A DNA stretch of 64,000 nucleotides from Sphingobacteriales bacterium 16-39-50 (GCA_002257025.1 NCHA01000001.1:682001-746000); one strand, 5' to 3'. Positions 43,598-52,961 are shown, counted from the stretch's first letter. A program made the numbers and translations. The notes: generated from the sequence alone by a model not told the origin.

Positions 43598-44560
43598 ATG
43601 CTAGCAATAAATTATATCGATCTGATTTTAATTAGTTTAATCCTGCTTTCAGCATGGCGGGGATGGCATACAGGATTTCTGATATCAATAACAGAAATAT
43701 TCATCTGGCTTGGCAGTCTGATAGCTGCACTTCTGCTTTCAGAATTCTTTGCAACATTTCTTGATAAACTTTTTGATATTTCTATAGTCTGGTTAAGACC
43801 TCTGAGTTTTATCCTGATCCTGACCCTTTTCAGCAGAATGATCTATGAAATCTGTGATGGGATTACTGATAACATACCGGAATCAAGAAATGAGAACTAT
43901 TTAAATAAATTGAGCGGAATAATCCCTGGTATTTTTTCAGGTTTGTTTTATGCCCTTTTATTATCCCTGTTTTTTCTCCTTTACCCCGTCGGGGATGCAA
44001 CAAAACAAGCAAGGCAAAGCATTATAGCTAACACCTTAACCCAACAACCTAAATGGGCTGGCGAAAGTGTGAACAATATCTTAAATGACCTTCGAAATAA
44101 ATTTGGCCGAAGCCTGACTATTTTTCCAAACGGGAAGGAGATTATTCCATTACCAAATAAAGTTTTAGCGCCGATACCCAGAAAAGAATTAGAGATTGAA
44201 ATGCTCAATTTGATCAATGCCGAAAGATTAGAGCTGGGACTTCCAGAATTGGATTTTGATGAAGAACTGGCCGGGGTGGCCAGAAAACATTCAATAGATA
44301 TGTTTCGCAGGGCTTATTTTTCTCATTTCAATCCGGAAGGAAAAAGCCCATTCGATAGAATCAGAAGAGAAGGAATTCAGTTCAGAATAGCAGGTGAGAA
44401 TCTTGCTTTAGCTCAAAACCTGAGCCTTGCGCACACGGGTCTGATGGAATCACCTACCCATCGTGCAAACATAGAACATAAGTCATTTGGCAGAGTTGGC
44501 ATAGGGATTCTGGACGGAGGATATAATGGCCTGATGATCACTCAGTTATTTAGAAACTGA
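43598..44560 (+). CDS. CvpA-like membrane domain fused to a CAP (SCP/PR1) domain
   Basis: The 320-residue protein starts at ATG 43598 (MLAINYIDLILISLILLSAWRGWHTGF). Residues about 1-150 are a CvpA-type domain with four transmembrane helices. Residues about 185-320 are a CAP domain: LNLINAERLELGLPEL, DEELAGVARKHSIDMFRRAYFSH, the GENLA motif, and a terminal HRANIEHKSFGRVGIGI. CvpA proteins are linked to colicin V secretion, envelope homeostasis or purF regulation; CAP domains bind lipids or act outside the cytoplasm. The CAP part would face the periplasm. Confidence 0.85.
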   Translation: MLAINYIDLILISLILLSAWRGWHTGFLISITEIFIWLGSLIAALLLSEFFATFLDKLFDISIVWLRPLSFILILTLFSRMIYEICDGITDNIPESRNENYLNKLSGIIPGIFSGLFYALLLSLFFLLYPVGDATKQARQSIIANTLTQQPKWAGESVNNILNDLRNKFGRSLTIFPNGKEIIPLPNKVLAPIPRKELEIEMLNLINAERLELGLPELDFDEELAGVARKHSIDMFRRAYFSHFNPEGKSPFDRIRREGIQFRIAGENLALAQNLSLAHTGLMESPTHRANIEHKSFGRVGIGILDGGYNGLMITQLFRN

Positions 44561-44721
44561 TGCCTAAAAGCAAAATCAGCGCCAAAAGCCCTGGTCTTTT
44601 TTTTAAATTTGTAGCGCTTCTTATCCAGTTAAAAAATGATTATATTCTAAGTTCAGATAACATATTGGCAATATTATTGTTATAATTTCAGGATCATTTA
44701 TAAACCAATAAAACACTGTCT

Positions 44722-45219
44722 ATGCATAGGTATTTATTCATTCTATTTTGTTTTCTAAGCAGCCCGTTGATCGCTCAGATCAAAAATCCTGAATACAAAC
44801 AGACACTGGATAGTCTTTACAAGCATACAGTCCCATTGATCACTATAGATGAATTTATAAAGATCGACAAATACAATCTCCACATTCTCGACACCCGTGA
44901 AGAAGATGAATTTATGGTCAGTCATATAAAAAATGCTCGCCATGTTGGGAGCTTCTGGTTCGATATGCGCAAGGTTTATGATATTCCCAAAAATTCAACA
45001 GTTGTTGTGTATTGTTCAGTAGGAATAAGAAGCGAAAAAATAGGAGAAAAATTAATTGCTGCCGGATATAAAAATGTGTTCAACCTCTATGGTGGCATTT
45101 TTGAATGGGTTAACCAGAGTCATCCTGTGTATAAACAAAATGGAGTTCAAACTGCCGAAATCCATACCTACGACAAAAACTGGGATCGCTGGGCTGAACG
45201 TGGTACCAAAGTGAATTAA
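44722..45219 (+). CDS. exported rhodanese-like domain protein
   Basis: The 165-residue protein has a signal peptide ending PLIAQ and a single rhodanese domain: LHILDTREEDEFMVSHIKNARHVG, the active-site loop YCSVGIRSE with the Cys nucleophile, and AGYKNVFNLYGGIFEWVN. It may transfer sulfur or act on thiosulfate or cyanide in the periplasm. The length and loop are typical. The start is ATG. The next gene begins 23 bp later, so they may be co-transcribed. Confidence 0.88.
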   Translation: MHRYLFILFCFLSSPLIAQIKNPEYKQTLDSLYKHTVPLITIDEFIKIDKYNLHILDTREEDEFMVSHIKNARHVGSFWFDMRKVYDIPKNSTVVVYCSVGIRSEKIGEKLIAAGYKNVFNLYGGIFEWVNQSHPVYKQNGVQTAEIHTYDKNWDRWAERGTKVN

Positions 45220-45242
45220 TTCGGCCTCAATAAATAATCGGC

Positions 45243-45917
45243 ATGGATCATTTAAGTTTTGCTATTACCTCCGACGGTTCAAAAACTCTTTTTAATAAAG
45301 AAGTTGGAGAGCATTATCACTCCCGACATGGTGCCTTACAGGAAAGCAAACATGTTTTCCTCAATACCGGGATGCGCTATTTCCTTGGAAAAAGCGGAAT
45401 AGAAAAAGTCAAAATTCTGGAAGTAGGTTTTGGCACAGGGCTCAATTTTTTGATTACTGCAGATTTTTGCTCAGAAAACAACATTCAACTCGACTATACC
45501 GGCATTGAAGCCTATCCACTCAAACAGGAAATGATAGTGGATACAGGATACGAAGATTATATCTCTCATGACCTATGGGAATCATTCACAGCGCAATACG
45601 AGGAAGCACAAAAATCTTCGGTACAGATTGGCAAATTATGTACACTTAAAATTGAACCTGAAAAAATGCTCGATTTCAATGCTAAAGAGCCATTTGATGT
45701 TGTTTACTTTGATGCTTTTGCGGCAGTCCATCAGCCGGAGATGTGGAACGTGGAATCCCTGAAACATATTTCCAAATTCTTAAAACAAGGCGGTGTGTTT
45801 GTGACTTATGCGATAACAGGGGATTTGAAAAGAACAATGAAAAGCTTAGGTTTTACAATAGAAAAAGTTCCGGGTGCACCGGGTAAGCGTGAAATGTTAA
45901 GAGCAGTAAAAATCTAA
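45243..45917 (+). CDS. mnmD: tRNA 5-methylaminomethyl-2-thiouridine methyltransferase MnmD
   Basis: The 224-residue AdoMet enzyme completes mnm5s2U at position 34 of tRNA. In many bacteria it is fused as MnmC; here only the methyltransferase half is present. The motifs are EVGFGTGLNFLITADF near residue 61, the DVVYFDAFAAVHQPEMWNVESL segment near 150, and KVPGAPGKREMLRAV at the C-terminus. No MnmC1 oxidase partner is seen nearby. Confidence 0.9.
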   Translation: MDHLSFAITSDGSKTLFNKEVGEHYHSRHGALQESKHVFLNTGMRYFLGKSGIEKVKILEVGFGTGLNFLITADFCSENNIQLDYTGIEAYPLKQEMIVDTGYEDYISHDLWESFTAQYEEAQKSSVQIGKLCTLKIEPEKMLDFNAKEPFDVVYFDAFAAVHQPEMWNVESLKHISKFLKQGGVFVTYAITGDLKRTMKSLGFTIEKVPGAPGKREMLRAVKI

Positions 45918-45972
45918 ATTTTACCGCTAACTGATTATCATTCCTCCCCACGAAATAACAAGATCAAAATCC

Positions 45973-45980
45973 TATTTTTG
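45973..45980 (+). promoter_or_regulatory. -7 box (TATTTTTG) upstream of mazG
   Basis: TATTTTTG matches TAnnTTTG, 18 bases before the mazG start codon. No TTG is found at the proper distance upstream, so support is moderate. Confidence 0.45.
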
Positions 45981-45998
45981 TAAGATCAATCTCAATAA

Positions 45999-46823
45999 AT
46001 GTCTGCTAATCCCATCCCTCCATCCGCCGATACACCTGCAAAGTCCTTTGAACGTTTGTTAACGATCATGAATACCCTTCGTGAGCAATGCCCATGGGAT
46101 AAAAAGCAAACGATGGAAACACTCAGGCACCTTACTATTGAGGAAACCTACGAGCTTTCTGACGCTATCCTTGAAGGGGATATGAACGAGATCAGAAAAG
46201 AACTGGGTGATATTATGCTCCACCTTGTGTTTTATACACGCATCGCTTCTGAAAGTAATGATTTCAGTATTACTGACGTTCTGAACGGCATTTGTGATAA
46301 ATTAATCCACAGGCATCCCCATATCTACAGTGACGTACAGGTTAATGATGAAACCGATGTAAAACGTAACTGGGAGCAATTGAAATTAAAAGAGGGTAAT
46401 AAATCAGTGCTCGAGGGAGTACCTGCTTCATTGCCGGCTTTAATCAAAGCTTCAAGAATTCAGGAAAAAGCAAGAGGTGTTGGCTTCGACTGGGAAGAAA
46501 AGGCCCAGGTATGGGATAAGGTGGAAGAAGAATTAAGGGAATTCAGGGATGAATTCAATACAGATGATAATGTAGCTATTGATAAAGAGAAGGCTGAAGG
46601 GGAATTCGGCGATCTGATGTTTTCTTTAATAAACTACGCTCGTTTCATCGACATAAACCCCGAAGATGCCCTCGAAAAAACAAATAAGAAGTTTATTAAA
46701 CGTTTCCAGTATCTCGAAAGCAAGGCAAAAGAACTTGGTAAAAGCCTGAAAGACATGACTTTATCCGAAATGGATATTTTCTGGAATGAAGCCAAAACTC
46801 AAAAAATAAACACTCCAGAGTAA
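45999..46823 (+). CDS. mazG: nucleoside triphosphate pyrophosphohydrolase MazG
   Basis: The 274-residue all-alpha NTP pyrophosphatase hydrolyses NTPs to NMP and PPi and clears damaged or non-canonical nucleotides. Both MazG repeats are visible: first LLTIMNTLREQCPWDKKQT with EETYELSDAI and KELGDIMLH, then KEKAEGEFGDLMFSLINYARF, with the EExxE and ExxD metal-binding positions. The length is normal. The start is ATG. Confidence 0.95.
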   Translation: MSANPIPPSADTPAKSFERLLTIMNTLREQCPWDKKQTMETLRHLTIEETYELSDAILEGDMNEIRKELGDIMLHLVFYTRIASESNDFSITDVLNGICDKLIHRHPHIYSDVQVNDETDVKRNWEQLKLKEGNKSVLEGVPASLPALIKASRIQEKARGVGFDWEEKAQVWDKVEEELREFRDEFNTDDNVAIDKEKAEGEFGDLMFSLINYARFIDINPEDALEKTNKKFIKRFQYLESKAKELGKSLKDMTLSEMDIFWNEAKTQKINTPE

Positions 46824-46971
46824 AAGAATAGGAATAATTGTTTAGGGGAAATGACAGATGGTAACAAATAGAAGGAATTTCGCTTTATAGATCAAAGTTC
46901 GATAAGAATCTTTATTCCGACACCGTAGGGATATTAGCCATTATGATGCAATATTTTCATTCCATAGCACT

Positions 46972-47080
46972 AAGTTCCCTCAGCTGCTGAAGGGCAGCCA
47001 TCGGGATGACAATGTGCCCGGTACATTTTTCCAGCCTAGCAGACTCTCAACCTGTCATCCTGAACACAGTGAAGGAACTT
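46972..47080. repeat. imperfect inverted repeat element
   Basis: AAGTTCCCTCA at the left pairs with TGAAGGAACTT at the right, with inner arms GGGATGACA and TGTCATCC. The right arm TGTCATCCTGAACACAGTGA has the look of a repeat common in Bacteroidota spacers. It sits in the 456-bp spacer between mazG and the lipoprotein gene; nothing else is recognised there. Confidence 0.6.
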
Positions 47081-47279
47081 CGCTGTTCTAACTCAAAATT
47101 ATGCTTTGAATTTTTAATAGTTTTATACTTAAACGTATTGGAACATGTTATGAATAAGTTGGCCTGAACCTCATAAATATTAGCTCTAAGCCTTCCCATA
47201 CCCTAATCAAAATATTTTTTTCAATATCAATGTAGCATTTCTGTATCCTGATTCGTCTTAGGTGTATAAAACACTATAT

Positions 47280-47729
47280 ATGAGGACTACAGGATTACTT
47301 TTACTTTTTTCGATTTTAATTTTTGCAGCATCATGTTCAGACAAAATTAATCTGAGCTTATTGGATGGAAACTATACCGGCTATTACTTCTATACCGGAC
47401 CCGGCGAAACCAGGTCTATAAAAAGCCAGAATACTGTATCAGTCAATCTTTCAGGAAAAGAGTATACATCAGCTGGTGGTGAATCAAGAATACCGGCTGG
47501 AGGAGCCGGTGAATTTAACCTGGTGGATAAGGAAGAAGTACAGTTCAATGATAAACATGTCTGGACTGCCGATTTCGACTGGAACTTAATTCTGAACGGA
47601 CAATTTATCTATGAACTTAAAAATGACAGTTTAATTTTGACACGTAAATTTGAAATTTGCAAAACTTGCGCCATCAAGCCGGGAATGTTACCCGGATCAT
47701 ATCAATACAGGTTGAAGAGAACAAATTGA
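47280..47729 (+). CDS. lipoprotein of unknown function
   Basis: The 149-residue protein starts at ATG 47280 and has a lipoprotein signal ending FAASC. The mature domain is beta-rich with GNYTGYYFYTGPGETRS and an ICKTCAIKPG motif near the C-terminus (two Cys). No family is recognised. It precedes the sigma factor by three bases and is probably in its operon. Confidence 0.7.
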   Translation: MRTTGLLLLFSILIFAASCSDKINLSLLDGNYTGYYFYTGPGETRSIKSQNTVSVNLSGKEYTSAGGESRIPAGGAGEFNLVDKEEVQFNDKHVWTADFDWNLILNGQFIYELKNDSLILTRKFEICKTCAIKPGMLPGSYQYRLKRTN

Positions 47730-47732
47730 TAC

Positions 47733-48281
47733 ATGTCAAAAACATCCAACATTTCTGAATCAGAGCTCATTCAGGAATGCAAAAAAGGCAGTTTAAAGTA
47801 CCAGGAAATGTTATACAAACATTTCTTCAGCTATGCTATGGGTGTTGGAATGAGGTATTTATCCGACCGTGATGATACGCTGGAAGTTGTAAATGACTCA
47901 TTTATTAAAGTATTCAAATCAATAAAGGATTTTAAAAATGAACAGAATTTAAAACCATGGTTGAGCAGGATTGTTGTGAATACAGCACTGGACAGAAGGA
48001 GAAAGGATCTGAAACATCAGTATCTGAGTCCGCTCGAAAATGCCTCAGAGCTATCATATCCTGCTCAGGCATTAGAGAACCTGAATGCCAGGGACATCTG
48101 CAAATTATTGGACAAGCTTCCCAATATACAGCGGATGGTTTTTAATATGTATGAAATAGACGGGTACAGCCATGAGGAGATCGGAAATATACTTCAGATT
48201 CCTGCCAGTTCATCCCGCGTAAATTTAAGCAGGGCAAAAGAAAAATTAAGATTAGCCTTCAGTTTAGAACAATCAGCATGA
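47733..48281 (+). CDS. RNA polymerase sigma factor, sigma-70/ECF type
   Basis: The 182-residue protein has region 2 (about 15-85, YKHFFSYAMGVGMRYLSDRDDTLEVVNDSFIKVFKSIKDF) and region 4 (about 120-175, LDKLPNIQRMVFNMYEIDGYSHEEIGNILQIPASSSRVNLSRAKEKL). There is no region 1 or 3, as in ECF sigma factors. Its stop overlaps the start of the next gene, whose N-terminal part looks like an anti-sigma or anchor. Target promoters are unknown. Confidence 0.9.
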   Translation: MSKTSNISESELIQECKKGSLKYQEMLYKHFFSYAMGVGMRYLSDRDDTLEVVNDSFIKVFKSIKDFKNEQNLKPWLSRIVVNTALDRRRKDLKHQYLSPLENASELSYPAQALENLNARDICKLLDKLPNIQRMVFNMYEIDGYSHEEIGNILQIPASSSRVNLSRAKEKLRLAFSLEQSA

Positions 48282-49564
48282 AAGAAACGGAAGATCAGAG
48301 AATTGCAGCTAAATTTCGCCAGGTTTTCGATGATTTCGAAGATCCTGCATCTAATGAGGCTTGGCTGGAACTGCGCAAGAAGTATCCCGAAGAAAAAAGA
48401 AGGCCTTTGTTCTTTTGGATCAGTTCGGCTGCTGCAGTATTAATTTTACTTTCCGGGCTATGGCTTTATATTCCTGAAATAAAGCAGGAGCATATTTCAG
48501 CTGAAAACAAAACAGCCATTGAAAGTAAAAAAACAGAATCTGAAGCCAAATTATCTGTACCTAAGATTACAGTCCCTGCTCCTGTCCCCTCCAAATTAAT
48601 GGCAAAAGAATTTCAAGCAGGTTCAGATACAAAGCCTGCCACGATACTTAATTCCGCATTTCAGGAGGAAGAAAAATTGCTTAAAAATCACCCGGATGAT
48701 TATTCTAAAACATCAGATCGGTTGGTGATTTCTGCTAAGGATTCAACATCTACCTATGAAAATCCCCTTGCAAAATCACCAAAAACTGCTGAAGAGCCTC
48801 CAATAAAACAAGACACAATGGTTCTCGCAATGGGAGAAGTCAGAAAGGCAGATTTCAATTTAAAACCAAAGTCTGAAGAATTAAAACTACCCGAAGAAAA
48901 AGGGAAGAAGTCTGAAAAGAGCAGCAAAAAGAACTTTTCACTAAGTGTTTATGCCGGTTCCTTCATTAATTATGCAGAAGGCAGTGAGAGTAATGTGAAT
49001 GTAGGTGCGGGGCTTTCATCCGACTTCAGGATCAGTAAGAACCTTAGAATTTCGACTGGCCTTAACCTGAGTAAAAACAGCCTTGCCTACAATCAAAATG
49101 AACCGGCGAATAATTATGGCTCATTTCAGGATGCCAACTCCTCAATTGTTGGAACACTTGTAGCACTTAGTAATTATGAAGCAGAACTTCTTGGCCTCGA
49201 TATTCCTTTTAATGTTAAATACCTTTTCAATCCTCAGAAAAGCAGCACTTATTTCCTTGCAGGACTAAGTTCAGGAACTTATCTGAGCGAAAAATACGCT
49301 GTTAAGCAATCTAATTTTAACTCATTTGTAGGATCTTCTGCAGTCGCTAACAAACAGGAAATAAGCAGGCAAATGAAAGACTTTGATCTGATGCGTACCC
49401 TGAATGTATCTTTTGGTTTTAATACCCGCTTAAGCAAAAAGCAGAGCCTGACAATTGAACCCTTTTTAAAATATCCGCTAGGCGGGCTAGGTAGTGAAAA
49501 CATCAGATTTGGAGCATCAGGAATAAATGTTAAACTGAATTTTAACACCGCAAAAAAACCATGA
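48278..49564 (+). CDS. trans-envelope protein: cytosolic N-terminus, one TM helix, C-terminal outer-membrane barrel
   Basis: The 428-residue protein overlaps the sigma gene by four bases. Residues 1-42 are charged and cytosolic, 44-66 are one transmembrane helix (LFFWISSAAAVLILLSGLWLY, shown in part), and about 70-208 are a low-complexity linker rich in Lys, Glu and Pro. Residues 210-428 are an outer-membrane beta-barrel-like domain (NFSLSVYAGSFINYAEG to the end). This layout could couple outer-membrane state to the sigma factor in the cytosol. No RseA or FecR motif is visible. Function is inferred from context. Confidence 0.7.
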   Translation: MKETEDQRIAAKFRQVFDDFEDPASNEAWLELRKKYPEEKRRPLFFWISSAAAVLILLSGLWLYIPEIKQEHISAENKTAIESKKTESEAKLSVPKITVPAPVPSKLMAKEFQAGSDTKPATILNSAFQEEEKLLKNHPDDYSKTSDRLVISAKDSTSTYENPLAKSPKTAEEPPIKQDTMVLAMGEVRKADFNLKPKSEELKLPEEKGKKSEKSSKKNFSLSVYAGSFINYAEGSESNVNVGAGLSSDFRISKNLRISTGLNLSKNSLAYNQNEPANNYGSFQDANSSIVGTLVALSNYEAELLGLDIPFNVKYLFNPQKSSTYFLAGLSSGTYLSEKYAVKQSNFNSFVGSSAVANKQEISRQMKDFDLMRTLNVSFGFNTRLSKKQSLTIEPFLKYPLGGLGSENIRFGASGINVKLNFNTAKKP

Positions 49565-49905
49565 CGAAGCTTAAATTAATATTCAAAGCAGCACTCCTTT
49601 CAGGTGCTTGCCTGTTATTTTCATGCGAAAAATCTAACAGCTTATGCGGCGGGAATGATCCAATCCATGATCTTCCCTGGCTGGAACAGGAAATCAGTCG
49701 TTTGAGCTCACTCAACCAATGTTACAATATTTCAAGATCTACCTACGAGAAACAAACTGTTTTTATTATATCCAATTGTGACCCTTATATAAATAGTGTA
49801 CCTATCCTGCATGGCTGCGACGGTAAAATTCTGTATTTATCTGCTGAGGATTATCAGAATCTAAAGTTTAGTGGCGCAATTGAACTAATCTGGAAGAGTA
49901 ATTAA
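49561..49905 (+). CDS. small lipoprotein of unknown function
   Basis: The 114-residue protein overlaps the barrel gene by four bases. The lipoprotein signal ends LLFSC (Cys22). The mature part has six Cys positions including SLCGGNDP and HGCDGK, and the motif DLPWLEQEISRL found in small Bacteroidota lipoproteins. No known function. Confidence 0.7.
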   Translation: MTKLKLIFKAALLSGACLLFSCEKSNSLCGGNDPIHDLPWLEQEISRLSSLNQCYNISRSTYEKQTVFIISNCDPYINSVPILHGCDGKILYLSAEDYQNLKFSGAIELIWKSN

Positions 49906-49923
49906 ACTATAAAGTAAAATAAT

Positions 49924-50358
49924 ATGAAAAACATCAATAAATACCTATTAGCTCTGGTTTGTTTTACAGGACTTTTAATCAGTTCATGTGAAAAAGATTC
50001 CATTGATTTTGACAGTCCTTTTGAACTGAAGGAAAATGAAAGTATTGTCCTTCAGGGAAACAATAATGGTTTAACAATCACGCTGCAATCAGTTAATGAT
50101 AGCCGCTGCCCGATAAATGCCTTATGTATAAGTGCCGGGAATGCCCGGGTTAAATTAAGGATGTCCGATAATTCAAGTGCAGAGACTTTCGCTGAGCTGT
50201 GTCTGGGTTTTTGCGACAATATGAAAAATACTGAAGACAGTGCAATCATTCGACTGAATAATATCAGTTATACTTTGATACTCAAGGAAGTTAGCCCTTT
50301 TCCGGAACTTGGTAAAAAACAAGACAAAAAAGCCTTGCTGATCATAAGAAAAGAATGA
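49924..50358 (+). CDS. small lipoprotein of unknown function
   Basis: The 144-residue protein has a lipoprotein signal ending LISSC. A Cys-rich segment DSRCPINALCISAGNARVKL is followed by ELCLGFCDN, likely two disulfides. It is the last gene of the sigma-factor operon and ends two bases from the convergent FtsX-type gene. No family is assigned. Confidence 0.7.
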   Translation: MKNINKYLLALVCFTGLLISSCEKDSIDFDSPFELKENESIVLQGNNNGLTITLQSVNDSRCPINALCISAGNARVKLRMSDNSSAETFAELCLGFCDNMKNTEDSAIIRLNNISYTLILKEVSPFPELGKKQDKKALLIIRKE

Positions 50359-50359
50359 T

Positions 50360-51580
50360 TTACTTAAACCTAATGGCTTTAAGCGGCGATATTCTTGTCA
50401 CGAGCATTGAAGGTAGTAGCAAAACGAATAAACTGATCAGCAAGGTTCCGGCATTCAGCATCAGAATATCCGGAACATCCAACTGAACCGGTACAAAATC
50501 AATGTAATAAGATGCCTGATCCAGAGTAAAGAAATGGGTCTGCGACTGAAACAAACCAAGTCCGATTCCTAAAATATTGCCACATAGCAGCCCCCAGGCA
50601 ATCAGGTAAGCCGCATTGTAAAGAAATATCTTACGAATCTGCCAGTTCGTATTTCCCAGAGCCTTCAGTATTCCGATCATATTGGTTCGTTCAAGAATCA
50701 TGATCAGAAGTGCAGAGATCATATTGATAACCGCAACTGCTAGCATCAGGATCAAAATTACCTGAGTATTGACATCCAACAGGGACAACCATTCGAAAAT
50801 GGTTGGATAATACTGCTTTATTGTATATGATTTAAGTTCAATATCAAGATTATCATAAACCCTTGTTTCTATTTCATCAAGCTCATTGAAGTCAGTAACT
50901 CTTAATTCATATCCACCAACATCTGTTGAAGCCCATTTATTAAGGCTACGAATTAATCCGATATCTCCAATCACAAACAGTTTATCCACTTCTTCTACTC
51001 CTAGATTGTAAATTCCAACGATCTGAAATTTTCGTTTACGAAGGGAGTTCTCAATGAAATACATCAGAAAATCATCCCCTACCTTCAGCTTTAATCGGTC
51101 TGCTGTAAATTTTGAGATCAGAATCTGTGTTCTTGACTTCAGTGTATCCGAAAAATCAATAACATTACCATCTACAAGGATTTTCCTGAAATACTCCCAG
51201 TTATAGTCGCTGCCGACGCCTTTTAGAACAACCCCCTCGATTTCCTCATTCGTATTGATTATTCCGGGCTTGGTAGCAAATGATTGTATAAATTCTATAC
51301 CCTCCTGCTTCAGGATTTTTTGATGTGAAGAATCAGAAATGCTAAAAGAAGTATTTTCATAGGATGTATTGAGATCCAGTTTGGATATCTGAATATCCCC
51401 TGAAAATCCACGTACCTTTTCACGAATCTCTGATTTAAAGCCCTTGACTATAGCTATTGCAAGTATCATCACAGCTAAGCCCAGCATAATTCCTAAAATT
51501 GCGATACGCACAATCAGCTTCGAAAAAGTTCGATTGGAATTAAACGTTATGCGTTTTGCAATGAAAAGGGGTAAATTCAA
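50360..51580 (-). CDS. FtsX/LolE-type ABC transporter permease
   Basis: The 406-residue protein has one N-terminal transmembrane helix (IVRIAILGIMLGLAVMILAIAI), a large periplasmic domain (about 55-270) and three C-terminal helices, the four-helix MacB/LolCE architecture. Members release lipoproteins or move lipids and peptides using a separate ATPase, which is not adjacent here. The start is TTG with AGGA just before it, and the N-terminus MNLPLFIAKRI is typical of this group. Confidence 0.85.
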   Translation of the reverse strand: MNLPLFIAKRITFNSNRTFSKLIVRIAILGIMLGLAVMILAIAIVKGFKSEIREKVRGFSGDIQISKLDLNTSYENTSFSISDSSHQKILKQEGIEFIQSFATKPGIINTNEEIEGVVLKGVGSDYNWEYFRKILVDGNVIDFSDTLKSRTQILISKFTADRLKLKVGDDFLMYFIENSLRKRKFQIVGIYNLGVEEVDKLFVIGDIGLIRSLNKWASTDVGGYELRVTDFNELDEIETRVYDNLDIELKSYTIKQYYPTIFEWLSLLDVNTQVILILMLAVAVINMISALLIMILERTNMIGILKALGNTNWQIRKIFLYNAAYLIAWGLLCGNILGIGLGLFQSQTHFFTLDQASYYIDFVPVQLDVPDILMLNAGTLLISLFVLLLPSMLVTRISPLKAIRFK

Positions 51581-51695
51581 TCCTGAAATGGTTTTTTTTG
51601 TACCTTTAACAAAGATGCATTTTTTTTAATTTCGTTTCTGAACCAATTAACAAGAACTATTAACCAGCAATTTAAATCAATAATTTTCTTTGACC

Positions 51696-52961
51696 ATGCG
51701 CCGTTCAAGCAATCTCATTATAACTGTCCTTGTATTTCTCTCAGTCTATGCCATTAATGTTCAGGCTGAACGATCAAAAATCTTTTCTTTAAGCAAGAAT
51801 GGGTCTGATGTAGGTTCCGCTGACCATATCAGCGGTAAACTTCGCACGGGAGCTGAGCAGATCGAACAATACCTTCCATACCTTAAAGGAAAGCGGATAG
51901 GAATGGTAGTAAACCCAACTTCTGTCATTGGAAATACAACGGTAGTTGACAGCCTGCTTAAACTTGGAGTTAAGATAGTAAAGATTTTTGGCCCTGAACA
52001 TGGCTTTCGTGGTGATGCCAGTGCCGGAGTTAAGGTTGATGATAGTTTTGATACTAAAACCGGATTACCGGTAATTTCTCTGTATGGGAAACATTTGAAA
52101 CCTACAAAGGAAGACATGGATGATGTGGATCTGATGGTCTATGATATACAGGATGTAGGTACCCGGTTTTATACTTATATCAATACACTGCAGCATGTTA
52201 TGGAAGCCTGCGGAGAAAATAATAAAGAAGTTCTGATCCTTGATCGTCCAAACCCGAATGGTTTCTATGTTGACGGGCCTGTTCTTGATCCAAAATTGAA
52301 GTCGGGAATCGGCTATAATCCAATTCCAATCACACACGGACTTACCATTGCAGAATACGCGCAAATGCTAAACGGAGAGGGGTGGATGGCCAATAAAGTA
52401 AAATGTAAAATTAAGATCATTAAGATCGCAAATTATACACATGCTACACCCTATGTTTTACCGGTTAAACCATCTCCAAATCTGAATACAGCTCAATCCA
52501 TATTACTTTACCCTTCACTTTGTCTTTTTGAAGGTACTATTATCAGTCAGGGACGGGGAACTTACTTCCCTTTCACAGTACTCGGCAATCCTGATCTGAA
52601 AGATAAATATAAATTCTCTTTTATGCCAAAGAGCATAAAAGGGATGAGTGAAACGCCATTACATATGAATAAAGACTGTTTTGGACTCGATTTAAGACAA
52701 TTTAACACCAATAAGATCCGAAAAGAAGGAAAAATCAATCTCAGCTGGTTAATAGAACTATATAAAGCCTATCCGTACAAAGAGAAGTTCTTTGATTTTA
52801 AGCAAAGTAACCAAATGGGTAATTTTGATAAGCTTGCAGGCACTTACGACCTCAAGCAACAGATCATAGCCGGCAAATCTGAAGAAGAAATCCGTCAGAG
52901 CTGGGAACCCGGACTCTCTCAATATAAGATTATTAGAAAAAAATATTTGCTTTATCAGTAG
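51696..52961 (+). CDS. namZ: exo-beta-N-acetylmuramidase NamZ (DUF1343)
   Basis: The 421-residue exported enzyme has a signal peptide ending INVQAE. The DUF1343 signature is strong: RIGMVVNPTSVIG, VKIVKIFGPEHGFRGDASAG, GLPVISLYGK, DVDLMVYDIQDVGTRFYTYI and DRPNPNGFYVDGP. NamZ removes terminal MurNAc from peptidoglycan fragments in cell-wall recycling. ATG 51696 is preferred over TTG 51690. The stop codon opens directly into a heptad array. Confidence 0.93.
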   Translation: MRRSSNLIITVLVFLSVYAINVQAERSKIFSLSKNGSDVGSADHISGKLRTGAEQIEQYLPYLKGKRIGMVVNPTSVIGNTTVVDSLLKLGVKIVKIFGPEHGFRGDASAGVKVDDSFDTKTGLPVISLYGKHLKPTKEDMDDVDLMVYDIQDVGTRFYTYINTLQHVMEACGENNKEVLILDRPNPNGFYVDGPVLDPKLKSGIGYNPIPITHGLTIAEYAQMLNGEGWMANKVKCKIKIIKIANYTHATPYVLPVKPSPNLNTAQSILLYPSLCLFEGTIISQGRGTYFPFTVLGNPDLKDKYKFSFMPKSIKGMSETPLHMNKDCFGLDLRQFNTNKIRKEGKINLSWLIELYKAYPYKEKFFDFKQSNQMGNFDKLAGTYDLKQQIIAGKSEEEIRQSWEPGLSQYKIIRKKYLLYQ

